In this document: positions 23,501 to 34,965 of the stretch, piece after piece
Layout of the letters: each line of letters opens with the position of its first letter
Numbering within the stretch: position 1 is the first letter of the stretch
Assembly (NCBI GenBank): GCA_944470555.2
Contig: OX104134.1
Location: forward strand, 103,906,701-103,970,700
Length of the DNA stretch: 64,000 nt
Source: Heterobilharzia americana
Lineage: Eukaryota; Platyhelminthes; Trematoda; Strigeidida; Schistosomatidae
Reading direction: 5' to 3'
The notes under the pieces: generated by a model
Database searches by the model: none
What the model was told of the DNA's origin: nothing
What the model saw: only the letters and a program-made list of their open reading frames with translations
Made by a program: the position numbers and the translations under genes

Positions 23501-26500
23501 TTCCCAAACTGGGAGGGATGATGGAGTTAGCAGTGCTCGGAGCTTGATGATGATGACTCAGCGAATTTTCAAAGTTAGTTTTCATATTCTTCGCCGCTTG
23601 TTGCTCTACATATCTAAAACAAAAAGTAAATAGACCGAAAACAACAATTTTAGCGAAATGGTATGACTTCGTTACATTTCAAAGTTTCTCATCAGTTACT
23701 TACATGAAACAATTTTTATCTCGAAATATACAAAAAATATTTCCATACTTATACCAGTTATACTACTATCCCATATGAGATTGTTTCTTTGATATAGCAT
23801 ACAGTGGTGAAACAGAATTATTTACTGCATCACCTTACGAGCAGAGTTTATTGCTCACATATACAGAAACTCATCAGTCTAAACAAAAGATAACGTTGAT
23901 ATCACTTAACTGAAGTATTATTATCATTATGATTACCATTAGAACACACATGGTACAGCAAAGGCACCAAGAAATGCGCAACACAAAATAATATAACAAT
24001 ATTGTGAAGACATGAAGCAAAGGGGAGTGGATAAGTAAGAAAAAATATACAGTAAGAATAGAAAGGCAGTTCAATAAGATACATTCTTTACTTTTCAGCA
24101 GGAGAAGATAGAAGAAGGCTACAGTATGACCGTCGCTGGTTTCGATTCTGAGCCATATCTGATCTCGTCTCAAACCATTGAGTTGCGTGATCTCTCGGAT
24201 CCCACCCAGGAAGTCGTGATGCACCAACACATGCTAACGCGATACAACTATCCTCCGTCCCACTGCACCACACCATACACTGACTACCCACCTCCTTGCT
24301 TCTTCCATCCAGTCCCAGGGTTAGCAAACAATGAACGGTGTGGAAGCCGTTGGGATGACATGTGTGACACATGTTCAAGCCACCGAAGCCAGTGTTCCCA
24401 GATGACTTCACTTCTTGAATGACGATCTCCATCATGCCCAAACACATGCTGTCGTACCTCAAAATTACTTACATGGTGCTGCCACCGGATGCAAGTAATC
24501 CTACGCAAATGTATGCCACTCTAGTTTTCGATAGGTGGTTGGAAATTTCACCACTCACACAGCTACCTAGAAACAGGAACTTTTCAACCATTTCCAAGAC
24601 GTCACCCCGGACGGTGATTGCGGACATAGCCTCCTGCCAATCTTTCGAAAGTACTTTGCACTTTAATGGTGCAAAGCATATGCCCAACTTACGGACACGT
24701 AATTGAAGTGATCAGACATGAGTGATCAAAGTTACATAAACTGATAATGAAGTGTGGTTTATGCACCATTGAAGTGCAAAGTACTTTCGAAAGATTGGCA
24801 GGAGGCTATGTCCGCAATCACCGTCCGGGGTGACGTCTTGGAAATGGTTGAAAAGTTCCTGTTTCTAGGTAGCTGTATGAGTGGTGAAATTTCCAACCAC
24901 CTATCGAAAACTAGAGTGGCATACATTTGCGTAGGATTACTTGCATCCGGTGGCAGCACCATGTAAGTAATTTTGAGGTACGACAGCATGTGTTTGGGCA
25001 TGATGGAGATCGTCATTCAAGAAGTGAAGTCATCTGGGAACACTGGCTTCGGTGGCTTGAACATGTGTCACACATGTCATCCCAACGGCTTCCACACCGT
25101 TCATTGTTTGCTAACCCTGGGACTGGATGGAAGAAGCAAGGAGGTGGGTAGTCAGTGTATGGTGTGGTGCAGTGGGACGGAGGATAGTTGTATCGCGTTA
25201 GCATGTGTTGGTGCATCACGACTTCCTGGGTGGGATCCGAGAGATCACGCAACTCAATGGTTTGAGACGAGATCAGATATGGCTCAGAATCGAAACCAGC
25301 GACGGTCATACTGTAGCCTTCTTCTATCTTCTCCTGCTGAAAAGTAAAGAATGTATCTTATTGAACTGCCTTTCTATTCTTACTGTATATTTTTTCTTAC
25401 TTATCCACTCCCCTTTGCTTCATGTCTTCACAATATTGTTATATTATTTTGTGTTGCGCATTTCTTGGTGCCTTTGCTGTACCATGTGTGTTCTAATGGT
25501 AATCATAATCATAATAATAATAATGAACAGTAATCATAATGTGTCGGGTCGTAGTAAATATGTCTGTGTTCCAGAACCTGTTGAAAGCTGAAGATTTGAT
25601 CGATACATTCTCATTTCGGACTGAAACCTACTTGTTGTTTCATAGTTTGTTAGTCTCGCGTTCCAGTTATATATGGGGTAACTTTGGTCACTAGGATGTT
25701 AGATGCGGTATTAACCAAACTGATGTCTTTACGGCTGTCACACCAGAACTTCTCTCTTCTCTCACAAACTCGAATAACAGATGATCTAGACTAGTATGAA
25801 GGGACTATCTCTGATTCCTATATATTGAATAGCGCCCAAGTTGCTCTGCTCAGTTCTACTGTTATATTATTTTGTGTAGCACTTTTATCGGTAACTATTC
25901 TACACCATATTTATTTTATAAATAGGTAAACAAATAAGTGATTTTATTTCCGAAAATCATTTATTCAGTAGGCTGGCTGTAATAACAGACCATGTTCATA
26001 TCCAAGCAGGAAAACTTATTGAAACTGACCGATATGTTTCAAATAATTTCTACTCAAATCTTAGATTTGTGAGGCAATTAAGAAAGATTCTTAGTATAAA
26101 AAGTGTAGCGAAAACACTAGATGTAAGCAAATGTGAGTACATTGGATTGGTGCCGCACATTCATTGTTAACGAAAACATCTGGGCTGGGAGCTACAAGTT
26201 AACTTGCTCCTGTTTCATAATTATGAAACATGACAGTTTAATATAGACAATATGAGGCTTACAAGCTCCTGAACGTATGTGTATTTGTAGCATTCCTGGT
26301 ATCTGCAAAAGCTATCAAACAACTAATAAACAGGTTAAACGGTTTACACTTTTAGTATTTAATCAAAGAATTATCACATTGTTAAGCACAGTCAACTTGA
26401 GGTATACGCAAACAACGGTAGAAATTATAAGTAGTTAGAAGTAAAATGTTTACATCCAGAACGAGAATGACAATCTAACCTGTAGCTTGCGATATAAATT

Positions 26501-29500
26501 ACATACATAAAACAAAATGCAAAACGCTAGAAAAAGTCAAGAGAGAAAGATCTAAGAAACTTACGAATTCAATGCACGAAGATTAGTTGGTCCTTCACCT
26601 TTCTCAGGCTCAGATAATTTAGGATATGCACCCAATCCAGCCGACATACACACACATTCGGACATTTTCCAGGCAAAATAAATTCGCATTCGAAAAGTAA
26701 AGAAAACTATCATCATATAAAATAATCGGTAAAAGAAGTGTCGATCATAAAAATCTGTTGTGCGCACATACTGAAAATTAGAAAGCAAAAATGAAACAGT
26801 ATGATTAGTGCTGCATAATTTACAAATCGAGTGAAAATAAGTAGCTTGCATTATTAGTGACACTGCAAACGTATGCTAGCACTAATAAGTAGTAGACATA
26901 ATACAACTGAAGAATCACGAGCACGTCCATCACGTCATGAAACACTGATTTCCGACAGATCGCAACATTACTTGGTTGTTCAAATGTCTTTCAATGAGTG
27001 CAGTTTGAATCTATAAGTCACTAAATGAAAGCCAAGTAGCAAAGTTAGTAAGTTAAACATCATTCTCACTAAAATGTCTAGACATGAAATAATGTCATCT
27101 GTAAATAAGGAAGAGTGGATAAATTATTTTCACTTCAATTCACGAACGTCCAAAAGTCGATAATTTCACCTCAGCTATATAACATTACAATAGTTTTATT
27201 AAAATATAATCAGTAACAATAAACTAAAGCGTGCTTCAACGAACATAAGAAGTACTTTTGCACCATTGTTAACGACTTTGAAAGGTATCGCATATTCTTC
27301 AACCCGTGGTTTCTACTGTTGCTAAGCAACAAGACTCATACTTTCCAGGTGTTTAAACTAATTTTCAGTGCATTCGTCAACTCATAATAGGCCTTGACCT
27401 TACGATGTTTAGTTTTTGACTGGACACAAGAAGCACCAAAAGTTGACTACGTAGCAGATAAAACATCAGCTCAACGTAAAACGTCGCACTGAATTCTATC
27501 AGTTAAAGTTACTACACTTCACAGCAACAGGCAAAAGAAAGTGAGTAGAAAAAGAATGATATTAAAGTAGATAGAAGTGCATGAGAATATGAAGTAAAGA
27601 TTTAGGGTAACAAAATCTTCAAAGCTGTGAAGATGATGAAGAGTGGATTCACCTGCATCCTAGTGACTGATATTCACTCATAACACCAAAAGTCTTTCCT
27701 AACTCACATAATCTACACCTCCTTACACAGCCCAGATAAACAGCCAAAAACTTCATGAATTGATACCAAATCTCGGTCTGACCACCTGTAGTCTTCAAAC
27801 TCAATCCTACTTCGACTAACACCGCAAAACCAAGTAAGCAATAGCGTGGCACATACAACACATGTCAGAGCTACTTCAGTTTCTGATGGCTTACAATCCC
27901 ATCAACTAACTTGCTTAGTACCCTCCGCCTAAACTTCACACTGCTTACACAGTAACTCCACCATACGCAAGTAATGCTACGAATACACCAGGGCTTCTAA
28001 ACCTCCAATCTCTTCACATACAATTCCAACAGCGGTTTCTCACAACTACATAACATAACAGAACGGACTACAACGCAGAACACTTTTACATTAAAAGGTA
28101 GTCAGATATCTCACCAGTCAGCGCCCAAGATGACGCAAGTAGGCAAGTGCAAAACGAGACTTCATCAGCAACTAGGCTGTTAGGACTGATGCAGTTATCC
28201 ACGCGAAGTGGTAAACGCACTTTACCATCTCACCACATGGCCTTGAAACAGTGGTAGCTTCAGACAAAATACTGAAACATCATTTTACATTTGATAATTG
28301 AGAGATGCATGCCAAACATAACTAAATTGTTGCTCAAGGCGTAAGGAAGACCTTGTGTTTCTCTAACATCGCCCAACAGAACTATACCATCTGCTAACTA
28401 TAAGTCAGTCACGTGCCCTCCTACGTGTATGCCAATCCCTGCTAAGTCGGAGGGACTTCGAGTTATGTGCATCAGCATGTCTACAGAATACTTCTTACTT
28501 ATATCAAAAGTATTCGAATTATTTTATATCGTCGACTTTCGCGAATAGATTTCGTGTGATTTTGTATACCGTTAGTCTACATTGCAATCCCAAATAGAAA
28601 ACTGATTCCTGAGAATCCAAAAGAAAAACCTCATCTACTTCTAAACTGTCAACATCATCATCATCCAGTTAGTGAACTTATCAACTCAATGAGATCCATG
28701 AATGCTTTAAATATAGTCCTTTTTTAAGTTCGTAAACTGATCAGTCAAACTTTGAATGTTCTCTACCTCTTTATTTACAAACAGTGAGGCAGTTGAGTTA
28801 TACCATCACATGGAACTTCATTAAGTCGCATAAAAGACTATTAGCAAAGTACATAAATGAAGTGAATAATTAGTTTCACTCACATCGACAGTAAAAAAGT
28901 GGGATAATATTAGATAAGCCACACCAAATGGAGGAGCTTCTTGAAGATGCTGTGAAAGTGGTTCCTCCGTGATCATGCAAATTTTACAATTCCAATTACT
29001 GAAGTCCTCGAATGTTCGGAGTTTGTAATATGGACCTTAAAGTAGGTGAAAATGAAAAGAAATGATGGTTTAAAAATAATTCATCAGCCTGTAATATCAT
29101 GGTATAGAATTTTCAACTAAACTTCGGCTTATTGCAATTACCTCTTTGACTGTTGGTTTCGATGCAGAAGTTACTTCTTACTTAGATCTTAGTGAAACAA
29201 TGTGATCGAAAGGTGTTTTCAATCAATAACATTTGTAATGATTGGTTTTGATTGGTACCAAATTTCTGATACGATCTGCTCCACTGAAATATCTTGCAGT
29301 TACTCTTTAGACAAATTATTCAACACATAGTGAAACCAAGGAACACACCAAAAAGGTATCCTTTTTAACACTCAAGCATTCAAAATGAAGTTGGTTCATC
29401 AATTAACTAACTATTCATCAAATCTGGTGCCAGGCAACTCAGTAGTGAAATACGCTGCTGTACACCACGTAGATATCGACCACATACATTGCTTGATAAT

Positions 29501-30374
29501 CAACTATACTAACCAATTAGTCAGACCAAATACATATGAGATGACGGTCTATAATTATAAAATTGTCTGTTAATAACACTGGGGAAAAGATAGTTGAAGG
29601 AATTTATGACATTGAGTGAGATGTGACAACTAGCTTATGTGAAACAACCAATTAGTCAACTGAATTATGCAATTGTAAATAAGCGATGAAAAAAATTAAT
29701 GAATGCAATGCCTATGAAGATATATTCTGATAAAATAACTAGATACAGTAAATTGTGTATCAATTGGAGCCACTAACCTGTAAACAGACCAATATAGCTG
29801 TAGGCATACGACATGATCATCAAAGGAGAAGGTTCAACAGATTTATACATCTTCAATAGTTTGAGAGTGTTTTTATCCTCTGGCTGCAAAGTTTCACTTT
29901 GCAACTGTTTGTCTATAAGCCAGCTATCACTTATTTCAAACGACGCACCAATCAACTATAAATCAATTCTTTTACATCGATACACAAAATAATAGATACG
30001 TACACGTAAAGTCAGTAAAAGCTGCACAATATTTGTAACAGGAGTGGCTGGAGCAAATCCGAAATAATGACAGGTTCGGAAGAATCCCAAATAACCAAAG
30101 CACCAAACAACAGTAATGTAGTGCAAAAACCTTTACCAATTGAGGCAAACATTAAAATAACAGCATACCTGACAGGGAAAAGCAAAAAAGCCAACGTGAA
30201 GACAGATGATGTAAGCAGTGAATGCCAAACAGCTTTTCCTGCAACACAGAAAAGCATTAAAAATCCGACAACAGCTGAGCACCATGGTCGAGATTTTCCA
30301 CACTTCTGAATCAACGGTCCAATAGATAATGATAGCATGAGTATACATGCGTAAATTAGGTCATCTGGTGTCAT
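20596..30374 (-). CDS. MBOAT7: Lysophosphatidylinositol acyltransferase 1 (MBOAT7) homologue
   Basis: Seven coding exons, minus strand: 30374-30169, 30130-30004, 29955-29778, 29035-28884, 26770-26565, 23613-23311, 21049-20596. Every junction is GT-AG with matching phase, and the total is 1626 nt (541 residues plus stop). The family moves polyunsaturated acyl groups such as arachidonate from acyl-CoA to lysophosphatidylinositol in the ER membrane. Evidence is co-linear resemblance to animal MBOAT7: the N-terminal TPDD..Y membrane segment, SYAYSYIGLFTG followed by PYYKLRTFEDF, FYRLFYMMIVFFTFRM, ECVCMSAGLGAYP, the SWNCCVQYWLATYFYK block with the conserved Asn (about residue 369), and LVSAYWHGVHAGYYLSFLT with the conserved His (about 403). 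Hydrophobic segments run through the whole protein, as expected for a multipass enzyme. It is longer than the human protein (about 470), mainly from a Ser/His-rich insert at the start of exon 6. The start ATG at 30374 gives the expected N-terminus. Introns 4 and 5 hold retroelement fragments. The subfamily is secure; the acyl preference is inferred. Confidence 0.9.
21190..21300 (+). ncRNA. Degenerate hammerhead-ribozyme retroposon (SM-alpha-like)
   Basis: The stretch GCACTGCTCAGAAGTCCCAC at 21201-21220, followed by ACTAGGACGAAAC (21221-21233), has the hammerhead layout. Stem II is AGTCC/GGACG around a short loop, followed by the GAAAC core. The downstream 'ccagtgaccctaggttttcaatgg' resembles the sequence after the ribozyme in schistosome SM-alpha retroposons as I remember it. 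The other core strand reads CTCAGAA, where an active ribozyme has CTGATGA, so cleavage activity is unlikely. It lies in the last MBOAT7 intron, antisense to the gene. The right boundary is uncertain. Confidence 0.55.
21605..22275 (+). mobile_element. Degenerate RTE family B C-terminal fragment
   Basis: Encodes broken versions of the family B region from the post-catalytic block (LSMFGMHFAGICQM, about 21636) through ITYLGSCISSNVLVADEISARIKKA (about 21760-21830) and RDIRLPIK to LRCLEHVLHMLSHRLPRHD and VGLDWKRIQGSQIKTWH (22010-22140). It ends near PRDEMNQWLKSFGDISENWAQSRQ. Stops and frameshifts throughout. It lies within intron 6 of MBOAT7. Confidence 0.75.
22280..23310. other. MBOAT7 intron 6, nothing else recognised
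   Basis: AT-rich intron sequence downstream of the exon 6 donor at 23310. No element or RNA recognised. Confidence 0.5.
23915..24710 (-). mobile_element. RTE family B 3' fragment, left arm of palindrome
   Basis: Near-identical to 11342-12120 but on the minus strand. It ends on the left with the same ATAATCATTA-type tail (23919-23935) followed by unrelated sequence. It carries the same internal deletion between the LASGG and QHHVSN blocks as the other two copies, so all three derive from one fragment. Confidence 0.8.
23919..25515. repeat. Large inverted repeat (palindrome) in MBOAT7 intron 5
   Basis: Two arms of about 0.75 kb, 23919-24672 and 24763-25515, in opposite orientation around a spacer of about 90 bp. 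The spacer equals 11270-11370 inverted. The arms differ by only a few bases. The centre coincides with a short inverted repeat (tgcaccatt.aagtgcaaagtac) that also flanks the spacer in the single copy at 11246-11390. Confidence 0.9.
24757..25530 (+). mobile_element. RTE family B 3' fragment, right arm of palindrome
   Basis: Same fragment as 11342-12120 with a few substitutions, including a GTG to ATG-type change near 24878, and the same AATCATAATAAT tail at 25498-25524. In intron 5 of MBOAT7, antisense to the gene. Confidence 0.8.
25542..25886 (-). mobile_element. Degenerate RTE family B fragment (RT N-terminal part)
   Basis: Duplicate of 12135-12480: antisense of the CIDQ and upstream RT blocks of family B, with no open frame. 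It lies in intron 5 of MBOAT7. Confidence 0.55.
27655..28447 (-). mobile_element. Degenerate RTE family B fragment in MBOAT7 intron 4
   Basis: Duplicate of 14250-15040, same orientation as the host gene. Resembles the antisense of 36590-37260. Eroded, with no coding capacity. Confidence 0.6.
29036..29777 (-). other. MBOAT7 intron 3
   Basis: The intron lies between the ACAG|GTTAG donor (29777) and the CTTTAAG acceptor (29036). A plus-strand frame of 62 codons inside it (29385-29573) shows no recognisable domain. Confidence 0.6.
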
Positions 30375-31490
30375 GGTTTATGCTCTAAAAGGATTAACAT
30401 TGACAACTCAAGGTCTGCTGCACGCAAATGAAGAATGTATCAAATGAAAGTAAATAGAACTTTAGCAAACGTCAACAGCACCTCTTCCTCCTGACTGTTA
30501 GCAGATGATAACACTATACGCTACGAATGCAAATAAAAACTTAAAACAAGAATATTTAAGACCTCCATCATATCCCAGATTTCACGAGGTTGCTCCATTT
30601 GTATACCTTCTTCACAAACTCGGATAATAAATTTTGGAAACTCTCTCATACAGAGAAAACATGTTAGGTAAGAAGACAGTCAACGAAAACAAAGTCTTCT
30701 GTGTTTTGCATATCATTTTAACAAAAAGCTACTGTGCAGCATGTTGAGCTACATTTTTAAAAACTCACATAAAGATGCACTGTTCCTATAAAAAAAAGGA
30801 GAAACAAACGATTGGGATCGTGGAAAAAATCTGTACCTCAGTATGCATTGATAATGGTGGTCCGATGTTCTCAAGAAGTTTCGTCACCAGGCCTAGTGAT
30901 ATCCACAGCACTAACTTCAAGTGTAAACAATATCAGAATAAAACTTATTTACTTTTCAGGAGCAGGAAATGATGTAAACCGGCCTTAAGCTATAATAACT
31001 AACAATTACAATCCCAGACACCCATATGATAAACTCTAAATTTAAATCCGAAATTAATCTTAGTTATTTATTCCAAACAACGATACTAACTTTAATCAGG
31101 GGTGGGAATTTAACAATAATGGTCAAAGAAAGTGAAAACCTGGCGTCACTAACAAGCTTCAACAACAAATCTCTAATGTCGCGAAACTCATCCACCTAGA
31201 ACGTGATGGCATCTCAATTAAGCTAATAACCTTTCAGTCAACTTTTGTTCACTATGTGTCAGCAACCATATCAACACTTCTTCATCATGCAATGAAGAAA
31301 AGCCATTGTGTGCAGGATAGAAATACTACCCAGCTATTCCAATATCGCTAGGTGAAGTGGAGTTCCAATCTACAAGACACGAGTTGAAAGTCAACTGAGT
31401 AAACAAATAACTCGAGGCTTCACTACGTCAACTCAGCTGTTTCCACTTTCACAAACGGTTGCAGCGACAAATAATTTAATGCAACTCAAT
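30375..31490. other. MBOAT7 5' flank
   Basis: Upstream region of MBOAT7. I could not define a promoter or transcription start. The part from 30773 onward is duplicated at 15582-16300. Confidence 0.4.
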
Positions 31491-31497
31491 TAAATAA

Positions 31498-34400
31498 CCT
31501 CGCCTAATTAACTAATTCACTACTTACTAGCCGGTTCCACGCCCACACAAAGAGGGAAGGTTGGGTATACGACTAGCAACCCTACACCATATAACAAATA
31601 CAATCACTAAACAAACTACAAAGCACACAAAAGATACAAAAAATAAACTCAGTCCTCACTGGAATCGTGGAGACGAAATGACACCAGCTGGTGAAAGCCT
31701 TCGGGAAGCCAATTAGCCTATCTACCTTCTCTTCTCTCCATCAAACCAAAAGTAGGCATGGCGACATGGAATGTCCACTGACTGGCAAGGCTGTCCAGAT
31801 TGCAAAAGAAATGAGAAGATATAGCACAAGAGTACTAGGGATCTGTGAGGAATCTACAGATGGAATGGAAGTCGACTCTCCAAACTGTCAACTGGAGAGT
31901 CAATTATCTACCCCAATATTATCACCCAGACGACAACCACGAGCACACTCAGTTTCACAGTCGCTATCATGATATCCCCTTGAAGAGCATCGAAGGCTCT
32001 CTCTCTCCCTCTCTCTCATACAGTGGGAACCAATCTCCTCCTGCAGGATCACCATCATGGCAGCAAGATGGATTCAACTCAAAACGAAGCAAACTTACAA
32101 TCATTAAGTGCTACGCTACGCACCTACAAATACTGGAGAAGGAGGAATTCTATACACAACTGCAATCAGTACTGGACAAGACCCCACACCAGTTGGCGAT
32201 GGCGACATCAACATTCTAAATGGTGGGGTGACACGAATACCAGCCAAACTGGGAGCAGACAACACAAGAAGAGAACTCATCACACGTGGAGAAGCACTTG
32301 GTGAAATGAAGAATGAGAATGGAGAACTGTTTGCTGACCTCTGCACACTTAATGATTTGGTCATTCGAGTGAGGCAGTGTGTACAAACACAAGGATATTC
32401 ACAAGGCAGCCACATGGATTTGATTTCACCACATGGACACACTTAAAATTAAATTGAATTCATTTCACTCTGTAGAAAATGGAGACGCAAACTACTGGAT
32501 ACAAAACATCAAGAAGGGGAACATACCACTCACTGTCTAGTGCAAAGAACCTACCTTCAAAATCAAGTTGGAAGCCTTCAAGGGAGTTGGTGATAGACCA
32601 CAGTTCAAGTTGAACAACCACCCAGAACAGAAACTGAACTGAACTGAATTGAACTGAAGGACGAAACTACAGGCGACATCTTCATTCACATCAGCCATCA
32701 GGACAAAATGGGAGACACCAAGCAGCATACCTGAAGAAACCTGCGCCGAAGAACACTGGAACTGTTTGGAAGAGATGTAGAAGGAAACCGGCATAACCTT
32801 ATTAGGAAGGAAGAAGAGGCGGCAAGACAAGGAATGGATCTCAACGGACACATGGACGCTGATAGAGGAGGGAGAGGGAGAGGAAGATGCTGCGACAGAA
32901 GATGAACCAGTGCAGTGCAGTGGAGTGGAGTGTGGAGTGCGAGGATGAACAACGAAAAGAGGAACTGAATACAACCTGTAAGAAAAACACTACACTGGAC
33001 AAAGAAGTGAATAAGAGTGCGTGGAAAGACAAAGCATATTCCTACGACACACTTGAAAGTGAAGCAGAATAGGCTGCAGGTAGATAGGAGAGACAGAGAC
33101 CTGACAACATCATATCAAATAACAAGGTCACCATCAAGGAGGGGAGAGATGAACACAGATGAAAGCAATGAAAGATAGTGAAGGCAAGTTAGTTAGCATC
33201 AAAGAGGGGAATCAAAGGAAGTGATGAGGTGACCACTTCAAAAAACTCTTCAATCGACCACCACCATCACCTGCAAGTCGTTCAAAAATACCACCAGAAG
33301 CCACAGAATTACCAGTGAATACAAGCCTACCGACAAAAGCAGAAGTCCTGAATGCCATAAAACTGCTGAAATCCGGGAAGGCAGAAGGACCCGATGGAAT
33401 TCCTGCAGAAGCACTGGAAGCAGACATAGAGACAATAGTGGACACGCTCACACCACTATTGTAGAAGGTTTGGAAGGAGAGAAAGGTACCTTCATATTGG
33501 AAGAAGGGCTACCTTGTCAAACTTCCGAAGAAAGGACACGTGAGACAGCAGGAACTGGCGAGGAATCATGCTCTACCCCTGTCCACCCGAAGCATAATAT
33601 TAAGGCACATCATCCTGGAGAGACTAAACAATGTACTGGAACAGGCTGGCTGGCTGGATTCAGAAAGAACAATTCATGTGCGGATCAAATTGCAAAGCTA
33701 AGCTACGCATCATCACAGAAGAGAGCATAGAATGGCAGTCAACTCTCTACCTGAACTTCAACGATCTTGAAAAGGCATTCGATCGAGGCGTCGACCGAGA
33801 AGTAATTTGGCAGCTGTTTCAATGCTATAGAATACCACAACCTTTTTCATTCTCATCTAACAGCTATATGAAGACCCCACGTGCTAAGTGACTCACAATG
33901 GAAAGCTCGGTGACGCTTTTGATGTGAAGGCAGGAGTAAGACAAGATTGCCTACTAACACTGATGATCTTCCTGATTGTGGTCCACCGAATCATGCAGCA
34001 AACAGTGAGGAGTGGGAAATGGGCATACGCTGGACCGATGAAAAGACCCTAGAGGGTTTGGAATTCGCCGATGATTTGTTTCTAATATCACACAAACTCG
34101 AATATCTACAGGCAGAAACCAACATGTTGGCAGAAGAGGCAGCGAAAACGGGACTAGAAGTGAACATAAAGAAGACAGAAGTAATGAAGATACCCAACCA
34201 GCAGCAGCAACAACAACAACAACAACAAGCACCAATCACCATCAACGCGAGAAAACTAAAGGAAGTAGTCTATTACACCTACATTCCTCGGCACGGCAGC
34301 ATCCTTTCAACTACAGGTGGTGGCAGTGGCGGTGGTGGCGACGGCACACATGAGGACGTCAAAGCCAGGATCGGAAAGACAGCAAGACAGGCTTTCACTT

Positions 34401-34965
34401 ATGTAAAATCAGTGTGGTGATCTACTCCACTCAACTCCACTCAGCAGCATAAAGCGTGAACAAGATCCGTATTTTCAAGACTAATGTCAGTAAAGTCAGT
34501 GCTTCTCTGTGATGGTTAAGAGACTTGGTGAGTTACGAAAAGCACTTTCAACAAACCGCAGACACTCATCAACAGCTGCCACCTACGTCCGCTCGATACT
34601 GAAGATCAGATGACCAGAATAATAAGAATAAGCAACAAGGAACTCTGGCTGGCTGGCAACGAACGAACCGAGAACCTATCGCCCAAGAAATATGCAAAAG
34701 AAGGTGGAGATGGATTGGACATACACCGAGAAAGCTTTTCGGAGACATCACGCGCCAGGCCCTTGAGTTGTAGGCAAATGGGAAACGATGAGTTGGGCAT
34801 CGCAGCTGAGGGTTACATGGAGGAGTTGGTGTGAGGAATAAATGAGAGCTTCTAAGCAGTTTTGGAGCCAGGTTCAAAAGATTTCAGAGGACAGAGTGCA
34901 CTGGAGATGCGCTACTGAAGCCCTACGTTCCACTAGGAACCCAAGGGACAAATAATAATAATTCA
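31498..34965 (+). mobile_element. Near full-length RTE family A element, defective
   Basis: Starts with the family 5' end (ACCTCGCCT) and ends with CCACTAGGAACCCAAGGGAC plus (AAT)4. The endonuclease N-terminus has a stop immediately after TWNV (about 31764-31782), and later endonuclease blocks survive in separate frames (GDINIL, IPAKLGADN near 32208-32260). RT blocks: IKLLKSGKAEGPDGIP (33360), CADQIAKLSYA (33678), LNFNDLEKAFDRGVDREVIW (33752), VRQDCLLTLMIF-like (33938), a LEFADDLFLISHK catalytic box (34060), a Gln run (34200-34228), and a Gly run (34317-34343). C-terminal: VTWRSWCEE-like and the ATEALRSTRNPRD terminus. The catalytic FADD box is intact, but the frame is not continuous, so the copy is non-autonomous. 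Confidence 0.85.

Larger units (their letters stand above)
24757..33490 (+). repeat. Segmental duplicate C (complete MBOAT7 5' half)
   Basis: Counterpart of 11246-18300. It contains MBOAT7 exons 1-5, the 5' flank and most of the following family A element. It has 1784 bp (28989-30772) that the other copy lacks. The right limit near 33490 is where the two family A elements stop matching. Confidence 0.88.

Noticed and set aside
29221..29573. A plus-strand gene within MBOAT7 intron 3 (62 codons)
   Set aside because: No motif, no splice context, and the length is within chance for this composition.
30012..30130. Reading frame 1 through 30012 as MBOAT7 coding sequence
   Set aside because: Beyond 30169 that frame diverges from the family, while removal of a 38-nt GT-AG intron restores family-like sequence in the next frame.
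33991..34245. Poly-Cys-like frame (a run of Cys) on the minus strand
   Set aside because: Antisense of the CAG/CAA run in the family A RT region, not a Cys-rich peptide gene.
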